Shown in pieces: positions 42,806 through 51,589 of a DNA stretch of 64,000 nucleotides (position 1 is the first letter of the stretch; every line of letters begins with the position of its first letter). The position numbers were made by a program, and so were the translations under genes. This DNA comes from Paraburkholderia sp. PREW-6R (GTDB lineage: Bacteria > Pseudomonadota > Gammaproteobacteria > Burkholderiales > Burkholderiaceae): contig NZ_CP155074.1 in assembly GCF_039621805.1 (NCBI RefSeq), forward strand, positions 310,001 to 374,000, read 5' to 3'. The notes below the pieces were generated by a model, which worked only from the letters and a program-made list of their open reading frames with translations, did no database searches and was not told where the DNA came from.

Positions 42806-44014
42806 ATGACCACGCGCGCAGGATGGATCTCTCGCTTCACGATTTCAACCGTACTGTCGTTCGCTGCACTGGGTGCGAATGCGCAGCAGAGCATCAAGAT
42901 CGGCGAAATCAACAGCTATAAGGCGCAACCGGCCTTTCTCGGGCCTTACAGGAACGGCTGGAATCTCGCGCTCGACCAGATCAACTCGGCAGGCGGCGTG
43001 CTCGGCAAGCCACTCGAAGTCATCTCGCGCGACGACAACGGCAATTCCGGCGACACGATTCGCGTCGCGCAGGAGCTGATTGCGCGCGAGCAGGTGCAAT
43101 TGCTGTTTGGCGGTTTCCTGTCGAACACCGGCCTCGCATTGACCGACTTCGCGAAGCAGAAAAAGATTTTCTTCCTGGCAGCGGAGCCGTTGACCGACAA
43201 GATCGTCTGGGCCGATGGCAACAGGTACACGTACCGTCTGCGGCCGTCCACCTATATGCAGGTGGCCATGCTGGTGCCGGAAGCGCTCAAGCTGAAGAAA
43301 AAGCGCTGGGCGCTCGTCTATCCGAACTACGAGTACGGCCAGTCCGCGGTGGCGACGTTCAAGAAACTGATGACGGCTGCGCAGCCCGACGTGCAGTTCG
43401 TCGCCGAGCAGGCTACGCCGCTCGGCAACGTGGATGCGGGCGCGGTCACCCAGGCCATCGCCGACGCGAAACCCGACGCGATCTTCAACGTGCTGTTCGG
43501 CGCAGACCTCGGCAAGTTCGTCCGCGAGGGCAATACGCGCGGGCTCTTCAAGGACCGCAGCGTCGTGTCGCTGCTCACCGGCGAGCCGGATTACCTCGAT
43601 CCGCTTGGTGCCGAAGCGCCGACCGGCTGGATCGTGACGGGCTACCCGTGGTATTCGATCGATACGGCGGCCAACAAGAAGTTCGTCGACGCTTACGAGG
43701 CGAAGTATCACGACTATCCGCGTCTCGGCTCGGTAGTCGGCTACTCGGCAATGATGTCGCTTGCCGCAGGCATCAAGAAGGCCGGTTCCGTCGATCCGGA
43801 CAAACTCGCGGCCGCTTTCAAGGGACTCGCGGTGGACACGCCGTTCGGCCCGATCACGTACCGCGCGCAGGACAATCAGTCGACCATGGGCGCTTATGTC
43901 GGCGTGACCGGCGTGAAAGACGGCAAGGGCGTGATGACTTCGTATCGCTATGTGGACGGCGCGAGCGTGCAGCCGTCGGACGCCGACGTGAAAAAGCTGC
44001 GCCCGGCTGACTAG
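42806..44014 (+). CDS. ABC transporter substrate-binding protein (Liv type)
   Basis: The 402-residue periplasmic protein has a signal peptide (cleavage after ANA, about residue 26) and then IKIGEINSYKAQPAFLGPYR, the start of a type I binding-protein fold; GVLGKPLEVISRDDNGNSGD and GGFLSNTGLALTDFAKQK follow the LivJ/LivK pattern. It supplies ligand to the fused permease and the two ATPases encoded 5 kb upstream. It is separated from the NicB-like gene by 123 bases and from the next gene by a weak GC hairpin at 44040-44063. Confidence 0.92.
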   Translation: MTTRAGWISRFTISTVLSFAALGANAQQSIKIGEINSYKAQPAFLGPYRNGWNLALDQINSAGGVLGKPLEVISRDDNGNSGDTIRVAQELIAREQVQLLFGGFLSNTGLALTDFAKQKKIFFLAAEPLTDKIVWADGNRYTYRLRPSTYMQVAMLVPEALKLKKKRWALVYPNYEYGQSAVATFKKLMTAAQPDVQFVAEQATPLGNVDAGAVTQAIADAKPDAIFNVLFGADLGKFVREGNTRGLFKDRSVVSLLTGEPDYLDPLGAEAPTGWIVTGYPWYSIDTAANKKFVDAYEAKYHDYPRLGSVVGYSAMMSLAAGIKKAGSVDPDKLAAAFKGLAVDTPFGPITYRAQDNQSTMGAYVGVTGVKDGKGVMTSYRYVDGASVQPSDADVKKLRPAD

Positions 44015-44099
44015 GCAGCCCCTGGCTGGCCTGTGACCGACGCCTGCGCAGACTCGCAGGCGTTGGCGAGACACGGGGTGGCCGCCGCGCCGCCCCGTC

Positions 44100-44351
44100 C
44101 TATTCTTCCGCGTCGTGTTCGCTGACGAACCGCTTCAGATAAGCCAGCACGGCGGCCTCCATCGCGCGATGATCGGCCGTGCTTTTGGATCCTGCGTTCT
44201 GCTCGTCGCCGAATAGCGTGGACGGTGCGTCGTGCACGTCCACTTCCTGGCCTTCACGAAAGATGCGGATTTCGTGGACGTCCGCGGCGTATTCCGCAAT
44301 CCAGTGCACGCCCTCGATGTGCGCGCCCGCGCGGACGGTCGGTGTCTTCAT
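44100..44351 (-). CDS. Small hypothetical protein
   Basis: The 83-residue protein is acidic, with no signal peptide. A motif reads VHWIAEYAADVHEIRIFREG, followed by a helical region ending SEHDAEE. The ATG ending at 44351 was chosen because GGAGG stands at an ideal distance; an upstream in-frame start has no such site. I do not recognise a family. It is divergent from the H1-like gene at 44531. Confidence 0.6.
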   Translation of the reverse strand: MKTPTVRAGAHIEGVHWIAEYAADVHEIRIFREGQEVDVHDAPSTLFGDEQNAGSKSTADHRAMEAAVLAYLKRFVSEHDAEE

Positions 44352-44530
44352 GGGAACCTCCGGACGGGTTGGGCCGTGATGCCAACCCCTTGCCGACACC
44401 ATACGCCGTCGGCGTGTCGGACGCGAGTCTCCTTTGCCAGTTTCCCTTGAACCAGCCGTCGACCGCTCGCGCAGCGGCGAGGCACAGCCGTTGCTGAACG
44501 AAGGAGGCGATACCTAACTGGAGAACTGTC

Positions 44531-45049
44531 ATGCCCGAACAGAAAACCGTGAAGCGCGCCGCGGCCGACAAGCGTGCCGGCAAGTCCGCAAGTACTCAGG
44601 CTGGAGAGTTCGTGAAGGAACAGGTCGACAACGTGCGTGCCGGCAAGCATGGCGTGCGTTCGGCCAAACAGGCCATTGCGATTGGTCTTTCCGAAGCGCG
44701 CCGCTCGGGCGTCGCCGTGAAGGCGCCGAAGAAGGGGGCGACGAGCGAGGCGACCCGCAAGAAAGCGGCCAAGGACAACGCCGCCGGCGAGCACAAAAGC
44801 ATCGCCAGCAAGAGCACGGAGTCGACGTCGAAGCGTTCACGCGCATCGGCCAATGCGCTCAAGCGGGAAGGCACGGCGGGCGCGTCGAAGGCAGCATTGT
44901 CTAAACAGACGAAGACCGCAGCGGCCAAACGTCCTGCTGCTAGCCGCTCAGCCGCAGCAAAGAAAGCCGCCGCAACCAAGGGCGCAGCGGGACGTTCGGC
45001 CGCCGCGAAGAAGGCGGCGCAGACGCGAGCTTCGCGCGCGCATCATTAA
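44531..45049 (+). CDS. Histone H1-like Ala/Lys-rich protein with DUF6496-type domain
   Basis: The 172-residue protein has a short globular part (FVKEQVDNVRAGKHGVRSAK and QAIAIGLSEARRSGV, residues about 27-62) resembling the DUF6496 domain, and a long tail of Ala, Lys, Ser and Thr with AAAKKAA repeats, like eukaryotic H1 and bacterial HctA/AlgP proteins. It should bind DNA nonspecifically and may compact the nucleoid. The GAACTGTC-ATG context has GGAG a little further upstream. The repetitive 3' end could be prone to slippage. Confidence 0.75.
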   Translation: MPEQKTVKRAAADKRAGKSASTQAGEFVKEQVDNVRAGKHGVRSAKQAIAIGLSEARRSGVAVKAPKKGATSEATRKKAAKDNAAGEHKSIASKSTESTSKRSRASANALKREGTAGASKAALSKQTKTAAAKRPAASRSAAAKKAAATKGAAGRSAAAKKAAQTRASRAHH

Positions 45050-45120
45050 GCTGACTGACGGCTGGTTCTGCAAGTGCGGCCCGCGCGTCAGCACGGGTCG
45101 CGCTGCGATTTATCCCGCGT

Positions 45121-46449
45121 TTATTGCACTGTTGCCAGCACGTCGCGCACCGTCTTGAAAATGTGCGCAATCTGCTCTTCATTGATGATGAGCGGCGGCG
45201 AGAACGCGAGAATGTCGCCGGTGAAGCGCACCAGCACTCCTGCCTCGAAGCACTTGACGAACGTCTCGTAAGCGCGAGCGCCCGGCGCGCCTTCGCGCGG
45301 CTCCAGCTCGATGCCGGCAATCAGGCCGAGGTTGCGAATGTCCTTCACATGCTTCGCGTCGCGCAGCGCGTGAACAGCGGTTTCGAACGTGGGTGCGAGT
45401 GAGGCGGCGCGCTCGAACAGTCCTTCGCGGCGATACAGATCGAGCGTTGCCACCGCGGCGGCCGCTGCAGCCGGATGCGCGGAGTACGTGTAGCCGTGGA
45501 ACAGCTCGATCGCGTTTTGCGCGCCGTTATTCACAATCGAGTCGTGGATCGTGCGGCTCGCGGCGACCGCGCCCATGGGAATCGACGCATTGTTGATTGC
45601 CTTCGCCATGGTGATGATGTCCGGCGTCACGCCGAAGTATTCGCTCGCTGTTGCCTTGCCGATCCGGCCGAATCCCGTGATCACTTCGTCGAAAATGAGC
45701 AGGATGCCGTGCTTCGTGCAAATCTCGCGCAGCTTCTGCAGATAGCCTTGCGGCGGAATCAGCACACCGGTCGAGCCTGCCACCGGCTCGACGATCACGG
45801 CCGCGATCGTCGACGCATCATGCAGCGTGACGATGCGTTCGAGTTCTTCGGCGAGATGCGCGCCCCAGGCCGGCTGACCTTTGGAGAACGCATTGTGTTC
45901 GAGGTTGTGCGTGTGCGGCAAATGATCGACCGCCGGCAGCAGTGCACCCGAAAACGTCTTGCGATTCGGCGCGATGCCGCCCACCGAAATGCCGCCGAAC
46001 CCGACACCGTGATAGCCGCGCTCGCGGCCGATCAGCCGTGTGCGCTGGCCTTCGCCGCGTGAACGGTGATAGGCCAGCGCGATTTTCAGCGCGGTGTCGA
46101 CCGATTCCGAGCCCGAATTCGTGAAGAAGATGCGGTCCAGACCGGCCGGCATCAGCTCCGCGACTTTGGTGGCCGCTTCGAACGCGAGCGGGTGGCCCAT
46201 CTGGAAGGTCGGCGCGAAGTCGAGCGTGGAAAGCTGCTCGGTGATCGCCGCGACGATTTCATCGCGGCTATGGCCGGCGTTCACGCACCAGAGGCCGGCG
46301 CAGCCGTCGAGCACTTCGCGCCCGTCCGTGCTGCGGTAGTACATGCCCTTGGCCGATTCCAGCAGGCGCGGCGCGGCCTTGAACTGGCGGTTGGCGGTAA
46401 AGGGCATCCAGAAAGACGACAGGTCGTCGATGACAGGGCGCGAAGTCAT
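45121..46449 (-). CDS. Class III aminotransferase, beta-alanine/omega-amino acid--pyruvate type
   Basis: This 442-residue PLP enzyme most resembles omega-amino acid--pyruvate transaminases. Signatures are FTNSGSESVDTALKIALAYH (cofactor phosphate loop), ERGYHGVGFGGISVGG, LIFDEVITGFGRIG (Asp that contacts the pyridine nitrogen) and the Schiff-base Lys in ITMAKAINNA near residue 283. It would convert beta-alanine or a similar omega-amine with pyruvate to alanine. It is divergent from a MocR-type regulator with repeat operators between them, so it is probably its target. Confidence 0.9.
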   Translation of the reverse strand: MTSRPVIDDLSSFWMPFTANRQFKAAPRLLESAKGMYYRSTDGREVLDGCAGLWCVNAGHSRDEIVAAITEQLSTLDFAPTFQMGHPLAFEAATKVAELMPAGLDRIFFTNSGSESVDTALKIALAYHRSRGEGQRTRLIGRERGYHGVGFGGISVGGIAPNRKTFSGALLPAVDHLPHTHNLEHNAFSKGQPAWGAHLAEELERIVTLHDASTIAAVIVEPVAGSTGVLIPPQGYLQKLREICTKHGILLIFDEVITGFGRIGKATASEYFGVTPDIITMAKAINNASIPMGAVAASRTIHDSIVNNGAQNAIELFHGYTYSAHPAAAAAAVATLDLYRREGLFERAASLAPTFETAVHALRDAKHVKDIRNLGLIAGIELEPREGAPGARAYETFVKCFEAGVLVRFTGDILAFSPPLIINEEQIAHIFKTVRDVLATVQ

Positions 46450-46533
46450 GGTATCTCCGAGAATGGGTTGCCCGAGGCGACTTCCTTCGGGGCATGGTGA
46501 AACTGTAGCGTTCGCGGTCTAATGACGGCATAA

Positions 46534-46584
46534 ACAGTTGACGCGGTGTGGCGCTAACTGTATTGGTGGATCGGCGCTAGCTGT
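46534..46584. promoter_or_regulatory. Three repeated boxes, candidate MocR operator and promoter
   Basis: GGCGCTAACTGT (46550-46561) and GGCGCTAGCTGT (46573-46584) are direct repeats 23 bases apart. ACAGTTGACGC (46534-46544) is a near-perfect inverted copy. They overlap a promoter-like TTGACG (46538-46543)/TATTGG (46561-46566), 17-base spacer, directed at the regulator. Confidence 0.55.
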
Positions 46585-46621
46585 GTCGATTCTCGGCCGC
46601 ACGCGCTTTCCCATTCTAATC

Positions 46622-48037
46622 ATGATCGAACTCCAGCTTGCGCGCGACCGGCGCGCTGCGCCTACTCTCGTCGAACAGGTTGTACAAGGCTTCGCGCACG
46701 CGATCGAAGCGCAGTCGCTGCGTGCGGGCGCGCTTCTGCCGTCAGTGCGCCAGCTGGCGCAGAGCCATGATCTGAGCACCTTCACCGTCACCGAGGCGTA
46801 CAACCGTCTTGTTTCGATGGGGCTCGTCGTCGCGCGCCGCGGGTCCGGCTACCGCGTGGCCGCGCGCACGCCGGCGCCACGCAAGGCGCCCACCGACTGG
46901 CAGCCACCGAGCCTCACCGCGACCTGGCTGTTGTCCGACGTTTTCGCCGATCATTCGGTGCCGATCAAGGCGGGCGGCGGCTGGCTGCCGAACGAATGGA
47001 TCAACGAGAGCGGATTGCAGCATGCGCTGCGCGCAATGAGCCGCGTGCCGGCGGCGCGTCTGGGCGACTACGGCCATCCTTACGGGTTCGCGCCGTTGCG
47101 CGAACGGATCGCCGACCAGCTCGACCGGCGCGGCTTGCCCGTCGACGTATCGAACGTGCTGCTCACGCAGGGCGCTACGCAAGGGCTGGATCTGATCGTG
47201 CGGACATTGCTGCGCGCGGGCGACACGGTGATCGTCGAAGATCCCGGCTACTGCAATCTGCTGCAGATCCTGAAGCTCGCCGGGCTCCAGGTGCATGGCG
47301 TACCGCGCACGCCAGCGGGTGTGGATACGGACGTGCTCGAAGCGCTCGTCGCCGAATACAAGCCGAAGGCGATCTTCGTCAACACTACGCTACAGAATCC
47401 GACCGGTGCGACGTTCGGCATGTCCGCGGCGTTCAGACTGCTGCAGATCGCCGAACGGCAACGCATGTGGGTGATCGAGGACGACGTGAGCCGTGAACTC
47501 GCGCCACCCGGCGCGCCGCTTTTTGCCGCAATGGAAGGGCTTCAGCGCGTGCTGTATGTGGGCGGCTTTTCGAAGACGGTCACGCCGGGTTTGCGCTGCG
47601 GTTATGTCGTGGCCGAGCAGGCGGTGCTGCGTGAACTGGCGCGCACGAAGATGGCGGTGGGACTGACGTCGTCGGAGGCGATCGAGCGGATCGTCGACAA
47701 GGTGCTGCTGGAAGGGCGCTACGCGCGTCACGTGGATGCAGTGAACGAGCGCCTCAAGTTGGCTCACGCAACCGTTGAAGAGCGGCTGGACTCGTTGGGT
47801 CTGGAGGTGTTTCACCGGCCGCGCGCCGGGTTGTTTCTATGGGCGCGCCTGCCGATCGAAGCTGCTCGCGCGACGGAAATCGCCACCGCCGCGCTCGCAC
47901 ATGGCATCTGGCTCGCGCCGGGCTCCTATTTTCGTCCCGACGACGCTCCGAGTGCCTGGTTCCGCTTCAACGCGCCCTATTCGACTGACGACGCATTGTG
48001 GCGCTTCATCGAGCGGATCGGGCAGGGCGCGCGATGA
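46622..48037 (+). CDS. MocR-type (GntR-aminotransferase) regulator
   Basis: The 471-residue protein joins a GntR winged helix (residues about 10-75: LVEQVVQGFAHAIEAQSLRA, LPSVRQLAQSHDLSTFTVTEAYNRL) to a class I aminotransferase domain that should bind PLP; the Schiff-base Lys is in VGGFSKTVTPGLRCGY. MocR proteins sense a vitamin B6 or amine ligand and bind repeat operators. Start 46622 was used; the longer frame would begin with TTG. The downstream LysE gene is convergent. Its target is probably the adjacent aminotransferase. Confidence 0.87.
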   Translation: MIELQLARDRRAAPTLVEQVVQGFAHAIEAQSLRAGALLPSVRQLAQSHDLSTFTVTEAYNRLVSMGLVVARRGSGYRVAARTPAPRKAPTDWQPPSLTATWLLSDVFADHSVPIKAGGGWLPNEWINESGLQHALRAMSRVPAARLGDYGHPYGFAPLRERIADQLDRRGLPVDVSNVLLTQGATQGLDLIVRTLLRAGDTVIVEDPGYCNLLQILKLAGLQVHGVPRTPAGVDTDVLEALVAEYKPKAIFVNTTLQNPTGATFGMSAAFRLLQIAERQRMWVIEDDVSRELAPPGAPLFAAMEGLQRVLYVGGFSKTVTPGLRCGYVVAEQAVLRELARTKMAVGLTSSEAIERIVDKVLLEGRYARHVDAVNERLKLAHATVEERLDSLGLEVFHRPRAGLFLWARLPIEAARATEIATAALAHGIWLAPGSYFRPDDAPSAWFRFNAPYSTDDALWRFIERIGQGAR

Positions 48038-48043
48038 GCGCAT

Positions 48044-48667
48044 TCAGCTTGCGTGGACGATGAGTTTGAGCGCAATCGGATACAGCGAGACGATCAGCAG
48101 CGCTGCCATTCCAATGTTGAACATGCGCAGGCGCCGCGGGTCCGACAACACCTGGCGCATGGCAGTGCCAAAGCCCGCCCACAGGCAGATGCAGGGGAAA
48201 CCGACCACGTAGAAAACCACCGCCATCGCCACCGCATTCATGCTGTAGCTCTCGCTCAGGTGGATTGTCGTGGCGGCCGTCAGCACCATCATCCACGCTT
48301 TCGGATTCACCCACTGGAACGCAATGGCTTCGTGAAATTTCATGGGGCGGCGTTCGCCGTTCCTAACCTTCAGTTCACCCGACGTGCCGATCTTCCAGGC
48401 CAGATAGAGCAGGTAAGCGACGCTTGCGACTTCCAGCACCGTATAGAGCACAGGAAAGTGAACAAACGCTTCGCCAAGGCCGATTCCGACCGAGAGCATC
48501 AGCAGCACCACACCCGCGCTGATGCCCGACAGATGCGGCAACGTGCGGCGAAAACCGAAGTTCACCCCGGAGGCGAGCAGCATTGTGTTGTTCGGGCCGG
48601 GGGTGACACTCGTGACGAGCGCGAACAGGATGCCTGCCGGCAGTGCGCTAAGGGTGACGTAAGACAT
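48044..48667 (-). CDS. LysE/RhtB-family amino acid exporter
   Basis: The 207-residue inner-membrane protein has about six hydrophobic segments and the LysE-family N-terminal motif FALVTSVTPGPNNTMLLASG, GFRRTLPHLSGISAGV, and the later FQWVNPKAWMMVLTA. Members export amino acids or homoserine lactones. It converges on the MocR gene with only six bases between the stops, so the two have no room for a terminator. The substrate is unknown. Confidence 0.9.
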   Translation of the reverse strand: MSYVTLSALPAGILFALVTSVTPGPNNTMLLASGVNFGFRRTLPHLSGISAGVVLLMLSVGIGLGEAFVHFPVLYTVLEVASVAYLLYLAWKIGTSGELKVRNGERRPMKFHEAIAFQWVNPKAWMMVLTAATTIHLSESYSMNAVAMAVVFYVVGFPCICLWAGFGTAMRQVLSDPRRLRMFNIGMAALLIVSLYPIALKLIVHAS

Positions 48668-48764
48668 GGTGGCTCCGGATGTCGTCGGGGATGCTTGACG
48701 AGCATTCTAGCCGCTGCCTCCTGTACAGTACCGATACGCTTTTACGGATGCGGTCCGATACTGT

Positions 48765-49148
48765 TTACTGTGGCGCCTGTGGTTCGGAGAACAGCGTCTC
48801 CGGCACATCCGCTTCGACGGCACAGTCATCATCGTCTGCCGGCGCGTTCTGCCGCTTTTCATGAAACGTCTTGCCTGCCCACCCGGCTAAACGCTCCTGA
48901 AACGCCTTGCGCTGCGCGGTGTCCATCGCCGCATAGCGGTTGAACTGCGCTTCTGAGAGCGCCAGCGTGAACGCACAGCGCGAGTCTAGCGTCGTGTCCG
49001 CATGAGATTCGACAACCCATGAAACCTGAAGGAAGATCCGCGTGCCTTCGTCGTAGCTGCTGATCGCAGGCGCCTTTGGCGATTCGAAGACGTTCGCGAG
49101 CGCCAGTTCGAGTTCCTCTGCCCGCTGTTGCAGTTCTGCTTCGTTCAT
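48765..49148 (-). CDS. Hypothetical protein, possibly DUF3022 family
   Basis: The 127-residue soluble protein begins MNEAELQQRAEELELALANV, a heptad-like helix, followed by a beta-rich part (TRIFLQVSWVVESHADTTLD) and an acidic tail. The ATG ending at 49148 is preceded by GGAGGC and is preferred to one four codons upstream. From memory it resembles a Burkholderia orphan family (DUF3022), which I could not verify. It is divergent from a small secreted protein gene. Confidence 0.55.
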   Translation of the reverse strand: MNEAELQQRAEELELALANVFESPKAPAISSYDEGTRIFLQVSWVVESHADTTLDSRCAFTLALSEAQFNRYAAMDTAQRKAFQERLAGWAGKTFHEKRQNAPADDDDCAVEADVPETLFSEPQAPQ

Positions 49149-49372
49149 TGATGCCTCCATTGCGTGTTACGTTCATTCTAGGACGTGGCATCAGTGCTCG
49201 TACAAGCCACCTCTTTTCATCTGCAGCGCAGCAATCGATATTCCCGCGATCACCGGGGCTTTTTGGCTTTTCGGTAGGCGGCACACCCGATGCTATGTTG
49301 AAAGGCGTGGGTCCAGGACGCACGGCGCGCACCCGATGTTGCGCAACGGAGATGCATGAACAGGGGCAGGAC

Positions 49373-49657
49373 ATGGTGACTCGGCGTCTTACACAGGTTC
49401 TGATTGGGTTTGCTTTAGTCGGCACGCTGGCCGTCGAATCCGGCTGCAAGCGCGACGAGCCGAGCAAAGATTCGATGAGTGCGGGGAGCAGCGGCGTAAT
49501 GAGCAACTCCGCGGCGGCGAACGGTACAGGCAACAGCGACGCTGCAAATCGCGTCAACGATGCCGCGGGCGCAGCGGCGAGCAGCGCGAACGCGACGAGT
49601 AGCGAGCCGGCGGTCAACAGCACGCCGCCCGCGCAGGCGTCGGGCGCGAGTCAATAG
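49373..49657 (+). CDS. Small exported or lipid-anchored protein
   Basis: The 94-residue protein has an N-terminal hydrophobic segment (LTQVLIGFALVGTLAVESGC) and then a Ser/Ala/Asn-rich, low-complexity tail. A Cys at about residue 25 looks like a lipidation site, but the residue at -3 is Glu, so the lipobox is atypical. An ATG 21 bases upstream is an alternative start; the one used has AGGGGCAGG upstream. The low-complexity tail has no catalytic features. Confidence 0.55.
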   Translation: MVTRRLTQVLIGFALVGTLAVESGCKRDEPSKDSMSAGSSGVMSNSAAANGTGNSDAANRVNDAAGAAASSANATSSEPAVNSTPPAQASGASQ

Positions 49658-49792
49658 ACTGCGGTTGTCAGGCGGTGTGCCGGGTGTGAGTGACGTGACC
49701 GGGACGATCAAAGCGGCAAAGGCGATCGACTGCGGCGCCGGTCACAAAATGTGATACTAGGTGGATCATTGCCAATCACGGAGATCATTCAC

Positions 49793-50302
49793 ATGACGAC
49801 GCAAACTGAAACCGCTATCCTGGCCGGCGGCTGCTTCTGGGGCATGCAGGACCTGCTGCGCCGCTATCCCGGCGTGGTGTCCACGCGTGTGGGCTACTCG
49901 GGCGGCGACGTACCCAACGCGACCTATCGCAACCACGGTACGCACGCTGAGGCGATCGAGATCGTGTTCGATCCGTCAAAGATCAGCTACCGCCAGATCC
50001 TTGAATTCTTCTTCCAGATTCACGATCCGACCACGAAGAATCGCCAGGGCAACGACGTGGGCATGAGCTACCGTTCCGCTATTTTCTACCTTGACGACGA
50101 GCAGAAACGGATTGCTGAAGACACCGTGGCCGACGTCGACGCGTCCGAGCTGTGGCCCGGCAAGGTTGTCACGGAGATTGCGGCTGCCGGCCCGTTCTGG
50201 GAAGCCGAGCCGGAACATCAGGACTATCTCGAGCGCATTCCGAACGGTTACACGTGTCACTTTGTTCGCCCGGACTGGAAGCTTCCCGTACGCCAGAGCT
50301 AA
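49793..50302 (+). CDS. msrA: Peptide-methionine (S)-S-oxide reductase
   Basis: This enzyme repairs oxidised methionine (S-sulfoxide) in proteins. The 169-residue protein has the catalytic Cys14 in GGCFWGMQD, and [20 protein letters not shown]. Only the N-terminal Cys is followed by another at position about 157 (YTCHF), which may serve as resolving Cys. It has no signal peptide, so it is cytoplasmic. CACGGAG precedes the start. No msrB is adjacent. Confidence 0.94.
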   Translation: MTTQTETAILAGGCFWGMQDLLRRYPGVVSTRVGYSGGDVPNATYRNHGTHAEAIEIVFDPSKISYRQILEFFFQIHDPTTKNRQGNDVGMSYRSAIFYLDDEQKRIAEDTVADVDASELWPGKVVTEIAAAGPFWEAEPEHQDYLERIPNGYTCHFVRPDWKLPVRQS

Positions 50303-50502
50303 GTTCCGATTAAGTCGCCGTGAGCGGGCTGCCAGAGCGCAACGTGCTGGCTTCTGCGCAGCGCCCGTCCATGACGACGCGCGCTATGCCCCGCGTTTTT
50401 TCCCGCTCGTTGACCTGCAGGAACGCTGACATGCCCCGGCGTTCACGCGCGAATGCCCCGGTAACGGCGCAGCTGAGGCCGAGGCCCGCAGAGCCGGCCA
50501 GC

Positions 50503-50724
50503 TCATCGGCAGCACAAACACGAGCCGCTGTGCCGCATGCCGTACGAGCCGGCGGACTCGTCCAGTGCGCCGCCGGCGTCACCCGACAGCGACGGCGCGC
50601 CGATCACGACGCGGCGCGCCGTCGCCCCGCATTGCGGACAAGCGGCATTCTCATTGCGCTCGACGATGCGGCGCACCAGTTCAAACGCGCCGCACTCGGC
50701 GCACTCGTAGTCATAGACTGGCAT
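50503..50724 (-). CDS. FmdB-family zinc ribbon protein
   Basis: The 73-residue protein has two Cys-x-x-Cys knuckles at Cys8/Cys11 (ECAECG) and Cys29/Cys32 (ACPQCG), the FmdB zinc ribbon, and starts MPVYDYECAECG as its family does. In amidase operons it is a putative regulator, but no amidase gene is next to it here. A third cysteine cluster, CLCC, closes the protein. It is monocistronic. Confidence 0.8.
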   Translation of the reverse strand: MPVYDYECAECGAFELVRRIVERNENAACPQCGATARRVVIGAPSLSGDAGGALDESAGSYGMRHSGSCLCCR

Positions 50725-51018
50725 ATCGTTTCAGCGTGAAACCTGACAGATGGTGAGCGACACGGCCATTTGCGAGGACCGCGTGGGCCAAGGTGTGCAC
50801 GTTTGAGGGGCATCGCTCACCAACATTGAACTCCGCGTTATCCCCTGTCGATTCCGTACGACAACGCAGGTATATTTGCGCTCCGATCGCGTTTGAGTCA
50901 AACGCATACCTGCCGATAACCCAAAGATTGCCTGAAAAAGTGGCTTCTGTTCAACCGATTGAACGGCCGCTCCCAAGCGCACAATGGAATCGTGCCAAAT
51001 GCGCCAAGGGGGCCTGAA

Positions 51019-51309
51019 ATGTCTTTTCGTCACGACAAGAACTACGAATTCGAAGTTGACTTGACCGACGTTGCGACGCCGGAATGGAATGCGTCATCGC
51101 CGGCCGCCGACGCCGCCAGGATGCGCGAGCTTCACCAGGCGTCCGTGTCCGTGCTGCGACTCGCCACCCGGGCTCACGATGCCGTCGCACGCGGCGATGC
51201 ATTACGTGCGGAAGAAACGCGCGCGTCGCTCGAAAGGCAACTGGCGCTGACCACGCGTCTGATCGACGAAATGTTGTTCAACGATTCCGACTCGCCCATG
51301 ACTCACTGA
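51019..51309 (+). CDS. Small hypothetical protein
   Basis: The 96-residue protein starts MSFRHDKNYEFEVDLTDVAT and continues as one long amphipathic helix with many Ala, Arg and Leu residues. The start has AAGGGGG upstream. It lies 63 bases before a 47-codon membrane protein gene and may be translated on the same mRNA. No function was recognised. Confidence 0.6.
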   Translation: MSFRHDKNYEFEVDLTDVATPEWNASSPAADAARMRELHQASVSVLRLATRAHDAVARGDALRAEETRASLERQLALTTRLIDEMLFNDSDSPMTH

Positions 51310-51372
51310 CGGGCCGACCCGCCCGGCAGCCACACTGGCCGTACCGAACTTCGAACCTTCGAAAAGACTGAA

Positions 51373-51516
51373 ATGAGCACTCTGACTGTGATTCTGTCGA
51401 TCTGGACCATGCTCGCCATCTGCGCGATCCTGTTCATTCGTGGCGCGACCCCGCGTGTGGAGCGGGTAGCGGGAACGCCGGAAAGTCATCCGGCCAGTTT
51501 TTCGATCGCCAAATAA
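51373..51516 (+). CDS. Very small single-pass membrane protein
   Basis: An in-frame ATG at 51373 (upstream GAAAAGACTGA) runs to TAA at 51516, giving 47 residues: a hydrophobic N-terminal segment MSTLTVILSIWTMLAICAIL that could span the membrane, then a short polar tail ending SFSIAK. It is too short for routine gene callers. It follows another small gene in the same direction. The codon use is normal for this genome. Confidence 0.5.
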   Translation: MSTLTVILSIWTMLAICAILFIRGATPRVERVAGTPESHPASFSIAK

Positions 51517-51589
51517 GAGCAAGGTTTTTGCAAGCAAGCGGTCTTTTCGGCAAGCGGGCGGCCGCTCGTCGACAGCCCGTTGCTGGCAG

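Noticed and set aside
44040..44063. Hairpin ACGCCTGCG/CGCAGGCGT after the binding-protein gene
   Set aside because: The stem is good but no T-run follows; it may aid termination, but the evidence is too weak for a separate call.
50303..50502. Open frames in the gap between msrA and the FmdB gene
   Set aside because: They have no ribosome binding site or motif and read like GC-rich background.
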